Positions 8,517 to 17,582 of a DNA stretch of 38,802 nucleotides are shown piece by piece (positions within the stretch are counted from its first letter, which is position 1; each line of letters opens with the position of its first letter). The notes beneath the pieces were generated by a model. The model was not told where the DNA came from, made no database searches, and saw only the letters and a list, made by a program, of their open reading frames with translations. The position numbers were made by a program, and so were the translations under genes. Origin of the DNA: Bacteroidales bacterium (lineage in GTDB: Bacteria > Bacteroidota > Bacteroidia > Bacteroidales > P3); the NCBI GenBank assembly GCA_017555745.1, contig JAFZFU010000080.1:1-38802 (forward strand), written 5' to 3'.

Positions 8517-10274
8517 ATGAATATAATGAGAAGTTTAAGATATATATATTGTGCAATAGCAGTGATGTTTTCTTCTACAGCCCTTATGGCTCAAACCGAA
8601 GAAGAGGTATATAACGAAAATGTGGTGGTTATAAGTGGTTATCAACCCGTATTGCAAAAATCAGAAAAGATAAATATAGAGCATCGTGTAACAGATACAT
8701 CGACCATAAAAGTAGATTTTAATTACAAGGTTTATCCACATAGATTATTTTCGCTATATGCTCCTGAACGTATAAATCCAGCACGCTTAGTAGGCGAGCC
8801 ATCGGCTAAATTATATAAAAGTTACATCAAATTAGGAATGGGTACTTATATGTCGCCAATGGCTGATTTGTATTTTAATTCGGTAAAAAACAAATCATTT
8901 AATTATTCGGCACGTGTATATCACAATTCCTCGTGGTGGACATTGAAAGACTATGGCTCTAATAACTATTCTAACACTGATGTTGATTTGTTTGGGAAGT
9001 ATATGTGGAAAAATAAAGTTTTGTCGGCCAATCTATTTTACAAGAATGATTATAATCTCTACTACGGGTTTACTGATTCGACATGGAGTGTACTGTTCCC
9101 TGATATAGATAGAGAAGAGTTGGAGAAATCTGAATATTCGCAGATATATAATTATGTTGGAGCCAATGTGGATTTCCGTACTTCGAAGACAAAGGTAGAG
9201 GACTTATATTATCAAGCCGCTTTGGGAGTTTATAATCTTTCTGACCATTATGCGTCAAACGAATTTCGTTTTAATATGAATGCCGATTTACATTATGGTT
9301 TTGCTTGGTTTGGTAATGAAAAAGAAATATTGGGTATGCAAGCATCGTGGGATTTGTATTCCAATACAGTAGACACTATGATGTTCCCTTATGCATTTAA
9401 AGCTGTTTCTACACTTGATTCGATAAAAGAAAAAGAACATTTACTAAAGATACACCCTTACTTTAAATTTAAGATGTATGGATTCGATTTAGATGCAGGA
9501 ATGGATGTTTTTGTATCGATTGGCGAAAAAACAAAATTGGCACCTCACGTAATATTGTCACAAGGTTTTGCTGATGATGCATTACATTTTAGTATAGGAG
9601 CTATAGGTGATGCTGTTAGAAACGGATGGCAAAATTTGCGAATAGAAAATCCATACGTGGCCCCACATGCTGAAACAGCAATCACTTATATCAACAAATA
9701 CTTTTTGGAAGGAAAATTTGCGTTGATGAACAATTTGGATTTGGGAATGGGAGTGGCTTATCAAACATTCGAAAATGCACCTGTGTTTATGATAGATACC
9801 AATTATGAATTAGGAAATGTGTATTCGCCTATATATCTGGATTACGATATGTTCCAGGTAGGTATTAATAGCAAATATCGTTTGTCCGAAAATCTGGGTT
9901 TCGCTTTATCAGCTAACTATTATTGCTTTTTCTTGTCAGAAAACTCACCTATCGAAGAGATGTTGTATAAACCAAATTTCGATATAGATTTGGGCGCTTT
10001 TTATAGTTACAATGATAAAGTAATAGTATCGTTGAACACAGTATTATTGGGGCAAATGAATGGATTGAATATAGAGAATAATGAATTTGTATACGAAAAA
10101 ATGCCAATAAAATATGGTATCGATTTAAATGTGGAATATCGACATACAAAGGCATTATCATTCTTCGCAACATTTGATAATATAGCATTTCAAAGATATT
10201 TTTATTGGACAAATTATCCAAGTCAAAAATTTAGATTAATGCTTGGTTTGACATATACAATACCAAGTATATAA
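8517..10274 (+). CDS. Outer-membrane beta-barrel protein (TonB-receptor-like barrel without a plug)
   Basis: From the ATG at 8517 the 585-residue product has a signal peptide ending STALMAQ, a short N-terminal segment (VVVISGYQPVLQKSEKINIE), a GEPSAKLYKSYIKLGMGTY motif typical of this Bacteroidetes barrel family, and then alternating aromatic-rich strands to the end. It has neither a TonB plug domain nor an obvious TonB box. The open frame extends back to an ATG at 8460, but that start overlaps the TPR gene and would put 19 hydrophilic residues ahead of the signal peptide, so 8517 is preferred (8526 is also possible). It probably forms a unit with the upstream TPR protein. The ligand is unknown. 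Confidence 0.8.
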   Translation: MNIMRSLRYIYCAIAVMFSSTALMAQTEEEVYNENVVVISGYQPVLQKSEKINIEHRVTDTSTIKVDFNYKVYPHRLFSLYAPERINPARLVGEPSAKLYKSYIKLGMGTYMSPMADLYFNSVKNKSFNYSARVYHNSSWWTLKDYGSNNYSNTDVDLFGKYMWKNKVLSANLFYKNDYNLYYGFTDSTWSVLFPDIDREELEKSEYSQIYNYVGANVDFRTSKTKVEDLYYQAALGVYNLSDHYASNEFRFNMNADLHYGFAWFGNEKEILGMQASWDLYSNTVDTMMFPYAFKAVSTLDSIKEKEHLLKIHPYFKFKMYGFDLDAGMDVFVSIGEKTKLAPHVILSQGFADDALHFSIGAIGDAVRNGWQNLRIENPYVAPHAETAITYINKYFLEGKFALMNNLDLGMGVAYQTFENAPVFMIDTNYELGNVYSPIYLDYDMFQVGINSKYRLSENLGFALSANYYCFFLSENSPIEEMLYKPNFDIDLGAFYSYNDKVIVSLNTVLLGQMNGLNIENNEFVYEKMPIKYGIDLNVEYRHTKALSFFATFDNIAFQRYFYWTNYPSQKFRLMLGLTYTIPSI

Positions 10275-10306
10275 TAGTAAAACGCTGAAAATATTTTAAA
10301 AAATAG

Positions 10307-10314
10307 TATATTTG
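10307..10314 (+). promoter_or_regulatory. -7 box of the ribBA promoter
   Basis: TATATTTG matches TAnnTTTG exactly and lies about 40 bases before the ribBA start codon. No good -33 box is visible. Transcription would start near 10321. Confidence 0.6.
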
Positions 10315-10354
10315 CAAAACTAATTAATATCAATATATTTATTCAAACTTTAAT

Positions 10355-11563
10355 ATGGAACTGAAATTAAATACGATAGAAGAAGCTATTGCTGATATAA
10401 AAGATGGTAAATTTGTAATTGTAGTAGATGATGAAGACAGAGAAAATGAAGGAGACTTTATTATAGCTGCAGAGAAAATAACACCGGAGAAGGTTAATTT
10501 TATGATGAAATATGGTCGTGGTGTTTTGTGTGCCCCCATTACTGAAAGCAGATGTAAAGAGTTGGATTTGGATATGCAAGTACATGATAATACTTCTCTT
10601 TTGGGTACTCCTTTTACTGTTACTGTCGATTTATTAGGAAATGGTTGTACAACAGGAGTTTCGATGTTCGACCGTGCTTCTACGATAAAAGCTTTGTCTG
10701 ATCCTAATTTAAAACCAAGTGATTTGGGACGACCAGGTCATATTAATCCTTTGAGAGCACGAGATGGAGGAGTATTGGTGCGTGCAGGCCATACAGAAGC
10801 TGCAGTAGATTTGGCTCGTTTGGCAGGATTATATCCTGCAGGTGCTTTGATCGAGATTATAAACGACGATGGTACCATGGCAAGAATGCCTCAATTGATA
10901 GAAGTTGCAAAGCAATTTGGAATAAAGATAATAACAATAAAAGACTTGATTGCTTATCGTGTTGCACATGAAACATTGGTAAGAAGAGAACAAGAAGTAT
11001 TTTTGCCAACCGAATGGGGTAATTTCCAATTGATAGCATATACCCAGCTCGATAATAAAGCAACACATATGGTGCTTAAGAAAGGTGATTGGAATGAAGA
11101 TGAAGATGTGTTGGTAAGAGTTCATTCTTCGTGTGCTACAGGTGATATATTCGGTTCATGTAAATGTGATTGCGGAACACAATTGCATTATGCTATGCAA
11201 GAGATAGAAAAAGAAGGTAAAGGTTTGGTAGTATACATGAGTCAGGAAGGTAGAGGTATAGGACTGATAAACAAATTGAGAGCATATCACTTGCAAGAAC
11301 AAGGTTATGACACTGTAGATGCCAATTTGAAACTAGGCTTTAAAGCCGATGAACGTGATTACGGCATCGGAGCTCAAATATTGAGAGACCAAAAGGTGGC
11401 TAAAATGAGATTGATGACTAATAATCCGGTAAAACGTAATGGGTTAGAAGGTTATGGATTGAAAATTGTGGAAACAATTCCAATTGTGATAGAACCAAAC
11501 GAATACAATAAGAAATATTTGAAAACCAAACAAGACAGAATGGGTCATAAATTGGATTTGTAG
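10355..11563 (+). CDS. ribBA: Bifunctional 3,4-dihydroxy-2-butanone-4-phosphate synthase / GTP cyclohydrolase II
   Basis: This 402-residue enzyme makes both starting units of riboflavin. The N-terminal half is RibB, converting ribulose 5-phosphate to 3,4-dihydroxy-2-butanone 4-phosphate, with the acidic metal and substrate loop [10 protein letters not shown] at residues 25-34. The C-terminal half is RibA, opening GTP to the diaminopyrimidine precursor, with zinc ligands C260 (HSSC), C271 and C273 (CKCDCG) and the GTP-site motif SQEGRGIGL. The fusion is full length and all key residues are present. It has its own promoter. No riboflavin (FMN) riboswitch is seen in the short leader, and no other rib gene lies nearby. 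Confidence 0.96.
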   Translation: MELKLNTIEEAIADIKDGKFVIVVDDEDRENEGDFIIAAEKITPEKVNFMMKYGRGVLCAPITESRCKELDLDMQVHDNTSLLGTPFTVTVDLLGNGCTTGVSMFDRASTIKALSDPNLKPSDLGRPGHINPLRARDGGVLVRAGHTEAAVDLARLAGLYPAGALIEIINDDGTMARMPQLIEVAKQFGIKIITIKDLIAYRVAHETLVRREQEVFLPTEWGNFQLIAYTQLDNKATHMVLKKGDWNEDEDVLVRVHSSCATGDIFGSCKCDCGTQLHYAMQEIEKEGKGLVVYMSQEGRGIGLINKLRAYHLQEQGYDTVDANLKLGFKADERDYGIGAQILRDQKVAKMRLMTNNPVKRNGLEGYGLKIVETIPIVIEPNEYNKKYLKTKQDRMGHKLDL

Positions 11564-11753
11564 TGTAAAACTGACTTTTGAATATATTTTGTAGTTCGAA
11601 GAAAATGTATATAAGGTCTCAAAAAATAAAAAAACGGTTATGGAATATTTTTTTAGAAAGTATTTTACTTGTGATAATTAGAACGTTAGGTGATTGTTAG
11701 AAAATGGTTGAAAGAAAAATACTACAAAAATAGGAAAACAAACAAAATATTAG

Positions 11754-11761
11754 TAATTTTG
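11754..11761 (+). promoter_or_regulatory. -7 box of the zapA operon promoter
   Basis: TAATTTTG fits TAnnTTTG and stands 36 bases upstream of the ATG at 11798. A -33 box is not evident. Its position also argues against the TTG at 11783 being needed as a start. Confidence 0.55.
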
Positions 11762-11797
11762 CAACGTTTTTAATAAGAGTTTTTGATTTATATAGAT

Positions 11798-12094
11798 ATG
11801 TTTACTTTTAATACAATATTGTCCGGAATTGATTTTAAAATCAGAAAATTGGTAGAAGAATATCGTGCTACCGAACGAGAATTGACGGATGTTAAACAAG
11901 AAAATCAAAAATTTAGACAAGTTATTGAAGAACAAGCAGAACAAATAAAAATATTAGAAGAACAAAATAAAATATTGAAACTAAGGAATACACTAGATAC
12001 AACTAATGGTGATTCGACTAAAGTAAAACTAAGAATAAATCAGTTGATAAGAGATATTGACAAAAGTATTGATTTGTTGACTAAAATGGACTAA
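11798..12094 (+). CDS. Small coiled-coil protein upstream of zapA (ZapB-like in layout)
   Basis: The product (98 residues from the ATG at 11798) is almost wholly coiled coil: a heptad-rich stretch ERELTDVKQENQKFRQ runs into IEEQAEQIKILEEQNKILKL, and the C-terminus IRDIDKSIDLLTKMD is a conserved-looking helical tail. Small proteins of this kind precede zapA in many Bacteroidetes and resemble ZapB in size and shape, so a role in organising the FtsZ ring is plausible but not shown. The stop is two bases before the zapA start, so the pair is certainly co-transcribed. A TTG at 11783 would add five residues. Confidence 0.75.
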   Translation: MFTFNTILSGIDFKIRKLVEEYRATERELTDVKQENQKFRQVIEEQAEQIKILEEQNKILKLRNTLDTTNGDSTKVKLRINQLIRDIDKSIDLLTKMD

Positions 12095-12096
12095 TA

Positions 12097-12405
12097 ATGA
12101 ATAAGGACAAGTTATCTGTAACGGTAAGTGTTTTGGAGCGCAAATACAAGCTGACTATCGAGCCAAATGATGAAGAGTTTTTGAGAAAAGCTGCAGATTT
12201 AATAGATGGTCAAGCTAAGGGTTTCGCTAAAGTTTATGGTCATAAAGACAATCAAGACTTATTAGCGATGGTGGCGTTAAGTCAAATAACTCAATATGTG
12301 AAATTGCACGAAGATGTAAAATATAAAGACAACGATTTGATTGACAAACTATCAGAAATAGATTCTATGCTATCAAACGAATTGGAAAAAACTGCTAAAG
12401 AATAA
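12097..12405 (+). CDS. zapA: Cell division protein ZapA
   Basis: This 102-residue protein shows the ZapA layout: an N-terminal beta-sheet head (KLSVTVSVLERKYKLTIEPNDEEFLRKAA) with the family's VxVLxRxYKL and AAxLI patterns, followed by a long C-terminal helix (LIDKLSEIDSMLSNELEKT) that makes the tetramer. ZapA bundles FtsZ filaments at the division site. It is two bases downstream of the small coiled-coil gene, which is its likely partner. The stop is followed by 241 bases without a gene before rny. Confidence 0.9.
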   Translation: MNKDKLSVTVSVLERKYKLTIEPNDEEFLRKAADLIDGQAKGFAKVYGHKDNQDLLAMVALSQITQYVKLHEDVKYKDNDLIDKLSEIDSMLSNELEKTAKE

Positions 12406-12414
12406 CTTAAGTCT

Positions 12415-12446
12415 TTGATGTAAAATAACGGTCAATTGATGTAAAA
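12415..12446. repeat. Two 11-base direct repeats 21 bases apart after zapA
   Basis: TTGATGTAAAA occurs at 12415-12425 and again, identical, at 12436-12446. The 21-base step is two turns of the helix, the spacing seen when a protein binds repeated sites on one face of DNA. The arrangement may equally be chance in AT-rich sequence. Confidence 0.5.
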
Positions 12447-12470
12447 CTTGATATTATAGGTGATAATATA

Positions 12471-12573
12471 GTACACATAATGTTACTGATTCTGTATATC
12501 TGCTATATTCAGTATGTATGGTGGCAGATATATTAAGGGTGTAAAATAGAATTTAAGAATGATATTAGTGTAC
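12471..12573 (+). ncRNA. Candidate structured RNA between zapA and rny
   Basis: These 103 bases can fold into one long rod: GTACAC plus TAAT at 12471-12481 pair with ATTA plus GTGTAC at 12564-12573 (one bulged A); ATTCT at 12489-12493 can pair with AGAAT at 12548-12552; and a 10-bp tip helix joins GTATATCTGC (12494-12503) to GCAGATATAT (12524-12533) around a 20-base loop. A rod with an open middle is the general shape of 6S RNA, and in Proteobacteria 6S RNA follows zapA. There is no TAnnTTTG box directly in front and no T-run after it. It could instead be the rny leader or an mRNA processing hairpin. Confidence 0.3.
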
Positions 12574-12646
12574 CTTTTACTACAAAGTCTATCGTCGAAG
12601 GATATAAAGTGTTATTCCATTTTATAAACTAAATAATTAAAGTAAT

Positions 12647-14188
12647 ATGTTAGTAATTGGAATAGTCATAGGTTTGATTGTAGGTGGTGGAGCAGGTATT
12701 TTTGCTACTACCTCCGTATTAAGAAAGAAACTTTTGGCAAAAAGCCAACAAATTTTGGTTGATGCCGAAGAAAAAGCAGAAGTGATAAAAAAAGATAAGA
12801 TTCTGCAAGCAAAAGAAAAGTATTTGCAAATGAAGAGTGAATACGATAAGCAAGTACAAGAACGTAATTCTAAAATAGTTGCGGCCGAGAATAAGATTAA
12901 ACAAAAAGAGCAGGTTTTATCGCAAAAGGTAGAGGAGTTGCAAAAGAAAAGCAATGAACTTAAGAATGCAAGTGAAAACTTGAACAATCAGATAGAAATG
13001 CTACATAAGCGTGAAGCAGAGGTAGAATTACGTCGTAAACAAAGTGTTGAAAAATTGGAACAAATAGCCTCGATGACAGCCGAAGAAGCTAAAGAAAATC
13101 TGATAGAGATGATAAAAGACGAGGCACGTGCTGAAGCATCTAACTATGTTATGGATATAGTAGAAGAAGCTAAGATAACAGCCAATGAGCAAGCCAAGAA
13201 GATTGTTATACAATCGATACAACGCACTGCTACCGAAAATGCTATCGAAAACACAGTGTCGGTATTTAACCTAGAAAACGAAGAAGTTAAAGGACGTATT
13301 ATTGGTCGTGAAGGACGTAATATACGTACGTTGGAATCTCTTACCGGTGTTGAAATTATAATAGATGACTCCCCTGATGCTATTATATTGTCAGGTTTCG
13401 ATCCTATAAGAAGAGAAATCGCTCGTTTGTCGTTGCATAAATTGGTAACAGATGGTCGTATACATCCGGCTCGTATCGAAGAAGTAGTATCAAAAACTCG
13501 TAAGCAAATAGAACAAGAAATTATCGAAGTTGGTAAACGTACTTGTATTGACTTGGGTATAGTAAATATGAACCACGAGTTGATGAGAATGATAGGACGT
13601 ATGAAATACCGTTCGTCATACGGACAAAATTTGTTGCAACACTCTCGTGAGGTTGCTAATCTTTCGGCTACTATGGCTGCTGAGTTGGGTTTGAATCCTA
13701 AGTTGGCTAAGCGTGCCGGATTGTTACACGATATTGGTAAGGTGCCGGAAAATGAACCTGATTTGCCACACGCAATATTGGGTATGAAAATGGCTGAAAA
13801 GTACAAAGAACGTCCTGAAGTATGCAATGCCATTGGAGCTCACCACGATGAAACAGAGATGACAAGTTTGATTGCTCCTATTGTTCAGGTTTGTGATGCT
13901 ATATCCGGAGCACGTCCCGGAGCACGTCGTGAAGTGGTTGAAGCATACATCAACCGATTGAATAAATTGGAAGAATTGGCAATGACATATCCCGGTGTTG
14001 TTAAAACTTACGCAATACAAGCTGGTCGTGAGTTGCGTGTGATAGTAGGCGCTGATAAAATAAGCGATACTGAAGCCACTCAATTGTCGTTGGATTTGTC
14101 GAAGAAAATTCAGAATGAAATGACTTATCCCGGTCAAATAAAGGTAACGGTGATTAGGGAAACAAGAGCTGTAAATTACGCTAAATAA
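12647..14188 (+). CDS. rny: Ribonuclease Y
   Basis: This 513-residue endoribonuclease starts mRNA decay at the inner face of the membrane. In order: a membrane anchor (residues about 1-22, [17 protein letters not shown]), a long coiled coil (about 25-200), a KH RNA-binding domain with [15 protein letters not shown] at 216-230, and an HD metal-dependent phosphodiesterase domain with H361-D362 in LLHDIGK. All parts are intact and the length is that of the family. It follows zapA after 241 bases of leader-like sequence and ends in a terminator, so it is probably its own unit. Confidence 0.96.
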   Translation: MLVIGIVIGLIVGGGAGIFATTSVLRKKLLAKSQQILVDAEEKAEVIKKDKILQAKEKYLQMKSEYDKQVQERNSKIVAAENKIKQKEQVLSQKVEELQKKSNELKNASENLNNQIEMLHKREAEVELRRKQSVEKLEQIASMTAEEAKENLIEMIKDEARAEASNYVMDIVEEAKITANEQAKKIVIQSIQRTATENAIENTVSVFNLENEEVKGRIIGREGRNIRTLESLTGVEIIIDDSPDAIILSGFDPIRREIARLSLHKLVTDGRIHPARIEEVVSKTRKQIEQEIIEVGKRTCIDLGIVNMNHELMRMIGRMKYRSSYGQNLLQHSREVANLSATMAAELGLNPKLAKRAGLLHDIGKVPENEPDLPHAILGMKMAEKYKERPEVCNAIGAHHDETEMTSLIAPIVQVCDAISGARPGARREVVEAYINRLNKLEELAMTYPGVVKTYAIQAGRELRVIVGADKISDTEATQLSLDLSKKIQNEMTYPGQIKVTVIRETRAVNYAK

Positions 14189-14203
14189 TAATTGATAACG
14201 ATT

Positions 14204-14245
14204 AAGCCATCCTTAGTATATATCTTGGGGTGGCTTATATTTTAT
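14204..14245 (+). terminator. Rho-independent terminator after rny
   Basis: AAGCCATCC (14204-14212) pairs with GGGTGGCTT (14228-14236, one G-U pair), followed by the T-rich ATATTTTATACTTT. It lies 16 bases after the rny stop codon. A possible GTG start for the next gene falls inside the right arm, which argues for the later ATG at 14257. Confidence 0.75.
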
Positions 14246-14256
14246 ACTTTCATGTC

Positions 14257-16698
14257 ATGATCAAAAATAAAGGTATTTTTCTTATACTCGCAGTATTAAT
14301 TATGATGCCATCGTGCTCTACTGTTAAGAGTATATTTGGTAAGAAGAAGAAACAGAAAGTTGTTGATACAAGGACTCCTATAGAAAAGTTTTTTAAAGAA
14401 AAAACCGATACTAAAGTAGGATTATTTACTATACATTCATCGAAAGGTAAATACTATTTTGAAATTACCGATAGTATATATGGTAAGGATTTACTTGTGG
14501 TAACTCGTATATCGCAGGCTTCTGCAGCCCTACGTTCGGGATTTATTGGTTATGCCGGTGATCATCTTAATACTGTTGTAGTGAGGTTCGAGAAAGGGAT
14601 GAATGGAAAAGTATTATTACGTAAAGTGTTGAATGTAGAGCGATCTAACGATACTTTGGGTATGTATCAATCTGTACAACGTTCGAGTTTTATGCCTATA
14701 TTAGCGTCGTTTGATGTGAAAGCAGCTTTGGCCGATAGTTCCAAAGTACTCATAGAAGTAACTAAATTATTTGAATCGGATAACGAAGAATTGTTTATCT
14801 CTAAGAGTACAAAAAGTGCTTTAGGTTTAAATCTGTTGCAATCCGATAAAACTTTTATTTCATCTATCAATACTTATCCGTTGAATGCAGAAATAAAGGT
14901 GGTGAAATCGTATTCTGCCAAAAAAGGTGTGGCATCAATGGAGTTAAATTCTTCTATCATTATGTTGCCGGAGGTGCCTATGCGTCCTCGTTATCATGAT
15001 TCAAGGGTAGGCTTCTTTACCGAAAGTTATACCGATTATGATAAAAATCCACAGGGTGTTGATGTAACAAGAATGATAACTCGTTGGCGTTTGGAACCTA
15101 AACCTGAAGATGTGGAACGTTATAAAGCCGGTGAGCTTGTGGAACCAGCAAAGCCCATAATTTATTATATCGACCCATCTACTCCTAAAAAATGGGTGCC
15201 ATATCTTATGCAAGGTGTCAACGATTGGGAACCGGTATTTCGTGCTGCAGGTTTTAAAAATGCTATTATGGCAAAGTTGGCTCCCACTAAAGAAGAAGAT
15301 TCTACTTGGTCGTTGGAAGATGCTCGATATTCAGCTATAGTTTACAAACCTTCCACAGTGCCGAATGCAAGTGGACCGCATGTGAGCGACCCTCGTACGG
15401 GTGAGATATTGGAAAGTCATGTCAATTGGTATCATAATGTGATGTCGTTATTACACAATTGGTACTTTATTCAATGTGCACCATTAGATACTGCTGCCCG
15501 TAAAATGGTTTTTAGTGATTCTTTGATGGGACAACTTATCCGTTTTGTATCGTCGCACGAAATAGGTCATACTTTAGGTATGCAGCATAATTTTGCCGCT
15601 TCTTCGGCTTATCCCGTAGAAAAACTCAGAGACAGAAATTTCGTCAAAGAAAATGGCCATACATCATCTATAATGGATTATTCCAGATTCAATTATGTGG
15701 CTCAACCCGAAGATAGCATAGAACAGCAATATTTGTTTCCTCGAATAGGTAAATACGACTATTGGTGTATAGAATGGGGGTATCGTTTGTTTCCGGAGTT
15801 TGACGACCCTAAAGATGAGGTGCCAATGCTTAATAAGTGGATTATTGAAAAAACAAAGGATAGATACTTATGGTTTGGTTCGGGATATAGCGGCATAGAT
15901 CCTCGTTCGCAATCAGAAGATTTGGGAGATAATCAAATGGTGGCAAATACCTATGGTATCAAAAACTTGGAAAGAATAACCTCTAATCTTAAGTTATGGA
16001 CTGCCGAGCCTAATAAGTCATATACAGCACTACGACAAATGTATAATGAGGTAGTAAGTCAGTATTTGAGATATGCAGGTCATGCTATGTTGTATATAGG
16101 TGGTATGTATCATAATCCTAAAACTATAGAGCAAGAAGGTGATGTATATTCTTTTGTTGAAAAAGAAAAACAAAAGGAAGCTATGTCTTTTATTATAGAC
16201 AATTATATACATACTCCCGAATGGATTTTCAATGACTCTATTTTTGTTTTGACAGGACTAAGTTATTCAGATGTGGCTACAAAAATAACAGGCCGTATAG
16301 TTAGAAGTCTTCTTAGTGACTATCGATTTATTAATATGATAGAGGCCGAAACTTCGTTGGGTAAAAACAATGTTTATACAGTAGAACAATATTTTAATGA
16401 TATAAATGAAGCTTTGTTTGCCGATCTTGGTAAGAAAACCTCATCAGATATATATCATAGAATGCTTCAAAAAGCATATATCGACCAACTATTGAATGTG
16501 TTGCCTCAACTTAAAAAACAGGGCGAAACAACTATAACGGTAGGTTATAATCCAATGGTGTATGATATGGGTGGTTTGATATATCATCAATTGGCTTACT
16601 TGAAAAACAAATTTAAAAATGCCAAATCGAGTGATATGGTAACTCAAGCTCATTATAATTTTTTGTATCAATTAATTAAACAAAATATCGAAGAATAG
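14257..16698 (+). CDS. Zinc-dependent metalloprotease lipoprotein (DUF5117/DUF5118/DUF4953 family)
   Basis: From the ATG at 14257 the 813-residue product carries a lipoprotein signal ending MMPSC (C20). The family's DUF5118-DUF5117 N-terminal part is followed by a catalytic domain with the metzincin-type zinc motif HExxHxxGxxH: H434-E435, H438, G441 and H444 in HEIGHTLGMQH. A Met-turn candidate (SIMDYS, M473) follows at the expected distance. The rest (residues about 500-813) is the DUF4953-type C-terminal region. It is thus a membrane-anchored extracytoplasmic protease of unknown substrate, common in Bacteroidetes. The frame could start at a GTG at 14230, but that lies in a terminator stem. 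The lgt gene starts two bases after its stop, and Lgt would process this very protein. Confidence 0.88.
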   Translation: MIKNKGIFLILAVLIMMPSCSTVKSIFGKKKKQKVVDTRTPIEKFFKEKTDTKVGLFTIHSSKGKYYFEITDSIYGKDLLVVTRISQASAALRSGFIGYAGDHLNTVVVRFEKGMNGKVLLRKVLNVERSNDTLGMYQSVQRSSFMPILASFDVKAALADSSKVLIEVTKLFESDNEELFISKSTKSALGLNLLQSDKTFISSINTYPLNAEIKVVKSYSAKKGVASMELNSSIIMLPEVPMRPRYHDSRVGFFTESYTDYDKNPQGVDVTRMITRWRLEPKPEDVERYKAGELVEPAKPIIYYIDPSTPKKWVPYLMQGVNDWEPVFRAAGFKNAIMAKLAPTKEEDSTWSLEDARYSAIVYKPSTVPNASGPHVSDPRTGEILESHVNWYHNVMSLLHNWYFIQCAPLDTAARKMVFSDSLMGQLIRFVSSHEIGHTLGMQHNFAASSAYPVEKLRDRNFVKENGHTSSIMDYSRFNYVAQPEDSIEQQYLFPRIGKYDYWCIEWGYRLFPEFDDPKDEVPMLNKWIIEKTKDRYLWFGSGYSGIDPRSQSEDLGDNQMVANTYGIKNLERITSNLKLWTAEPNKSYTALRQMYNEVVSQYLRYAGHAMLYIGGMYHNPKTIEQEGDVYSFVEKEKQKEAMSFIIDNYIHTPEWIFNDSIFVLTGLSYSDVATKITGRIVRSLLSDYRFINMIEAETSLGKNNVYTVEQYFNDINEALFADLGKKTSSDIYHRMLQKAYIDQLLNVLPQLKKQGETTITVGYNPMVYDMGGLIYHQLAYLKNKFKNAKSSDMVTQAHYNFLYQLIKQNIEE

Positions 16699-16700
16699 TC

Positions 16701-17552
16701 ATGGATATGTTATTTGTAAATTGGGATGTATCGCCTATTATTTTTAATATAGGTTCTTTTGGAGTACGTTGGTATTCGTTGCTTTTTGCATTGGGATTTA
16801 TTACTGCGTATTTTATACTGCAAAAGATGTTTAAAAAGGAGAATGTCGATGTAGAGATTCTCGATCGTTTTACTATTTATATGTTTGTGTCGCTTTTGGT
16901 GGGCTTGCGTTTTGGACATTGTCTGTTTTACGAACCGGATTATTATCTTGCTCATCCACTCGAAATAGTATTGCCTTTCGATCTTGAAAATGGTCGTTTT
17001 ACAGGCTACCAAGGTCTTGCAAGTCATGGGGGGGCTATAGGTATACTTATTGGTATATACCTCTTTTACCGAAAAACAAAAATCAATTGGGTATGGATAT
17101 TGGACCGTTTGGTTATTGTTATTCCATTGGTGGGTGCATGTGTGAGAGTTGGTAATTTGATGAACTCCGAAATTTATGGTTGTCAAACATCGTTGCCATG
17201 GGGCTTTGTATATCTTCTTAATGGCGAAACAGTGCCTAAACATCCCACTCAGTTGTATGAGGCGTTGTCGTATTTGTTGATTTTTACCTCTCTTATCATA
17301 TACTATTGTAAGGTAAATGGCAAACCACGTCCGGGCAATATGTTTGGAATATTCCTTGTTTCTTTGTTTGGTATGAGGTTTTTGATAGAGTTTATCAAAG
17401 AAGACCAAGTTGGTTTCGAAGATGGTATGTTATTCAATATGGGGCAACTATTGAGTGTTCCGTTTATTTTGGCAGGTTGCGTTTTCCTTTATCTTTCTTA
17501 CAAAAGAAAGTTTTCGGACAATGTGTTTTTGTCAAAGAATACTAAGAAATAA
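16701..17552 (+). CDS. lgt: Prolipoprotein diacylglyceryl transferase
   Basis: This 283-residue membrane enzyme transfers diacylglycerol from phosphatidylglycerol to the lipobox cysteine of prolipoproteins, the first step of lipoprotein maturation. About seven membrane segments are visible. Key positions are present: H109 in ASHGGAIG, matching the essential His of the family, and R149 in the signature ACVRVGNLMNSE. The KHPTQLYEA motif lies in the C-terminal third. It starts two bases after a lipoprotein protease gene and is followed after 30 bases by a sensor kinase, so the three are probably one operon. Lipoproteins encoded in this window (14257, 22369, 31823, 33126) are among its likely clients. 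Confidence 0.95.
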   Translation: MDMLFVNWDVSPIIFNIGSFGVRWYSLLFALGFITAYFILQKMFKKENVDVEILDRFTIYMFVSLLVGLRFGHCLFYEPDYYLAHPLEIVLPFDLENGRFTGYQGLASHGGAIGILIGIYLFYRKTKINWVWILDRLVIVIPLVGACVRVGNLMNSEIYGCQTSLPWGFVYLLNGETVPKHPTQLYEALSYLLIFTSLIIYYCKVNGKPRPGNMFGIFLVSLFGMRFLIEFIKEDQVGFEDGMLFNMGQLLSVPFILAGCVFLYLSYKRKFSDNVFLSKNTKK

Positions 17553-17582
17553 AGGTGTAAACAGATATAAAATACAAGAGAA

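Noticed and set aside
10275..10354. FMN riboswitch upstream of ribBA
   Set aside because: The leader is only about 35 bases and holds none of the conserved RFN elements.
14230..14256. GTG start for the metalloprotease
   Set aside because: It lies in the right arm of the rny terminator; the ATG at 14257 begins a normal lipoprotein signal.
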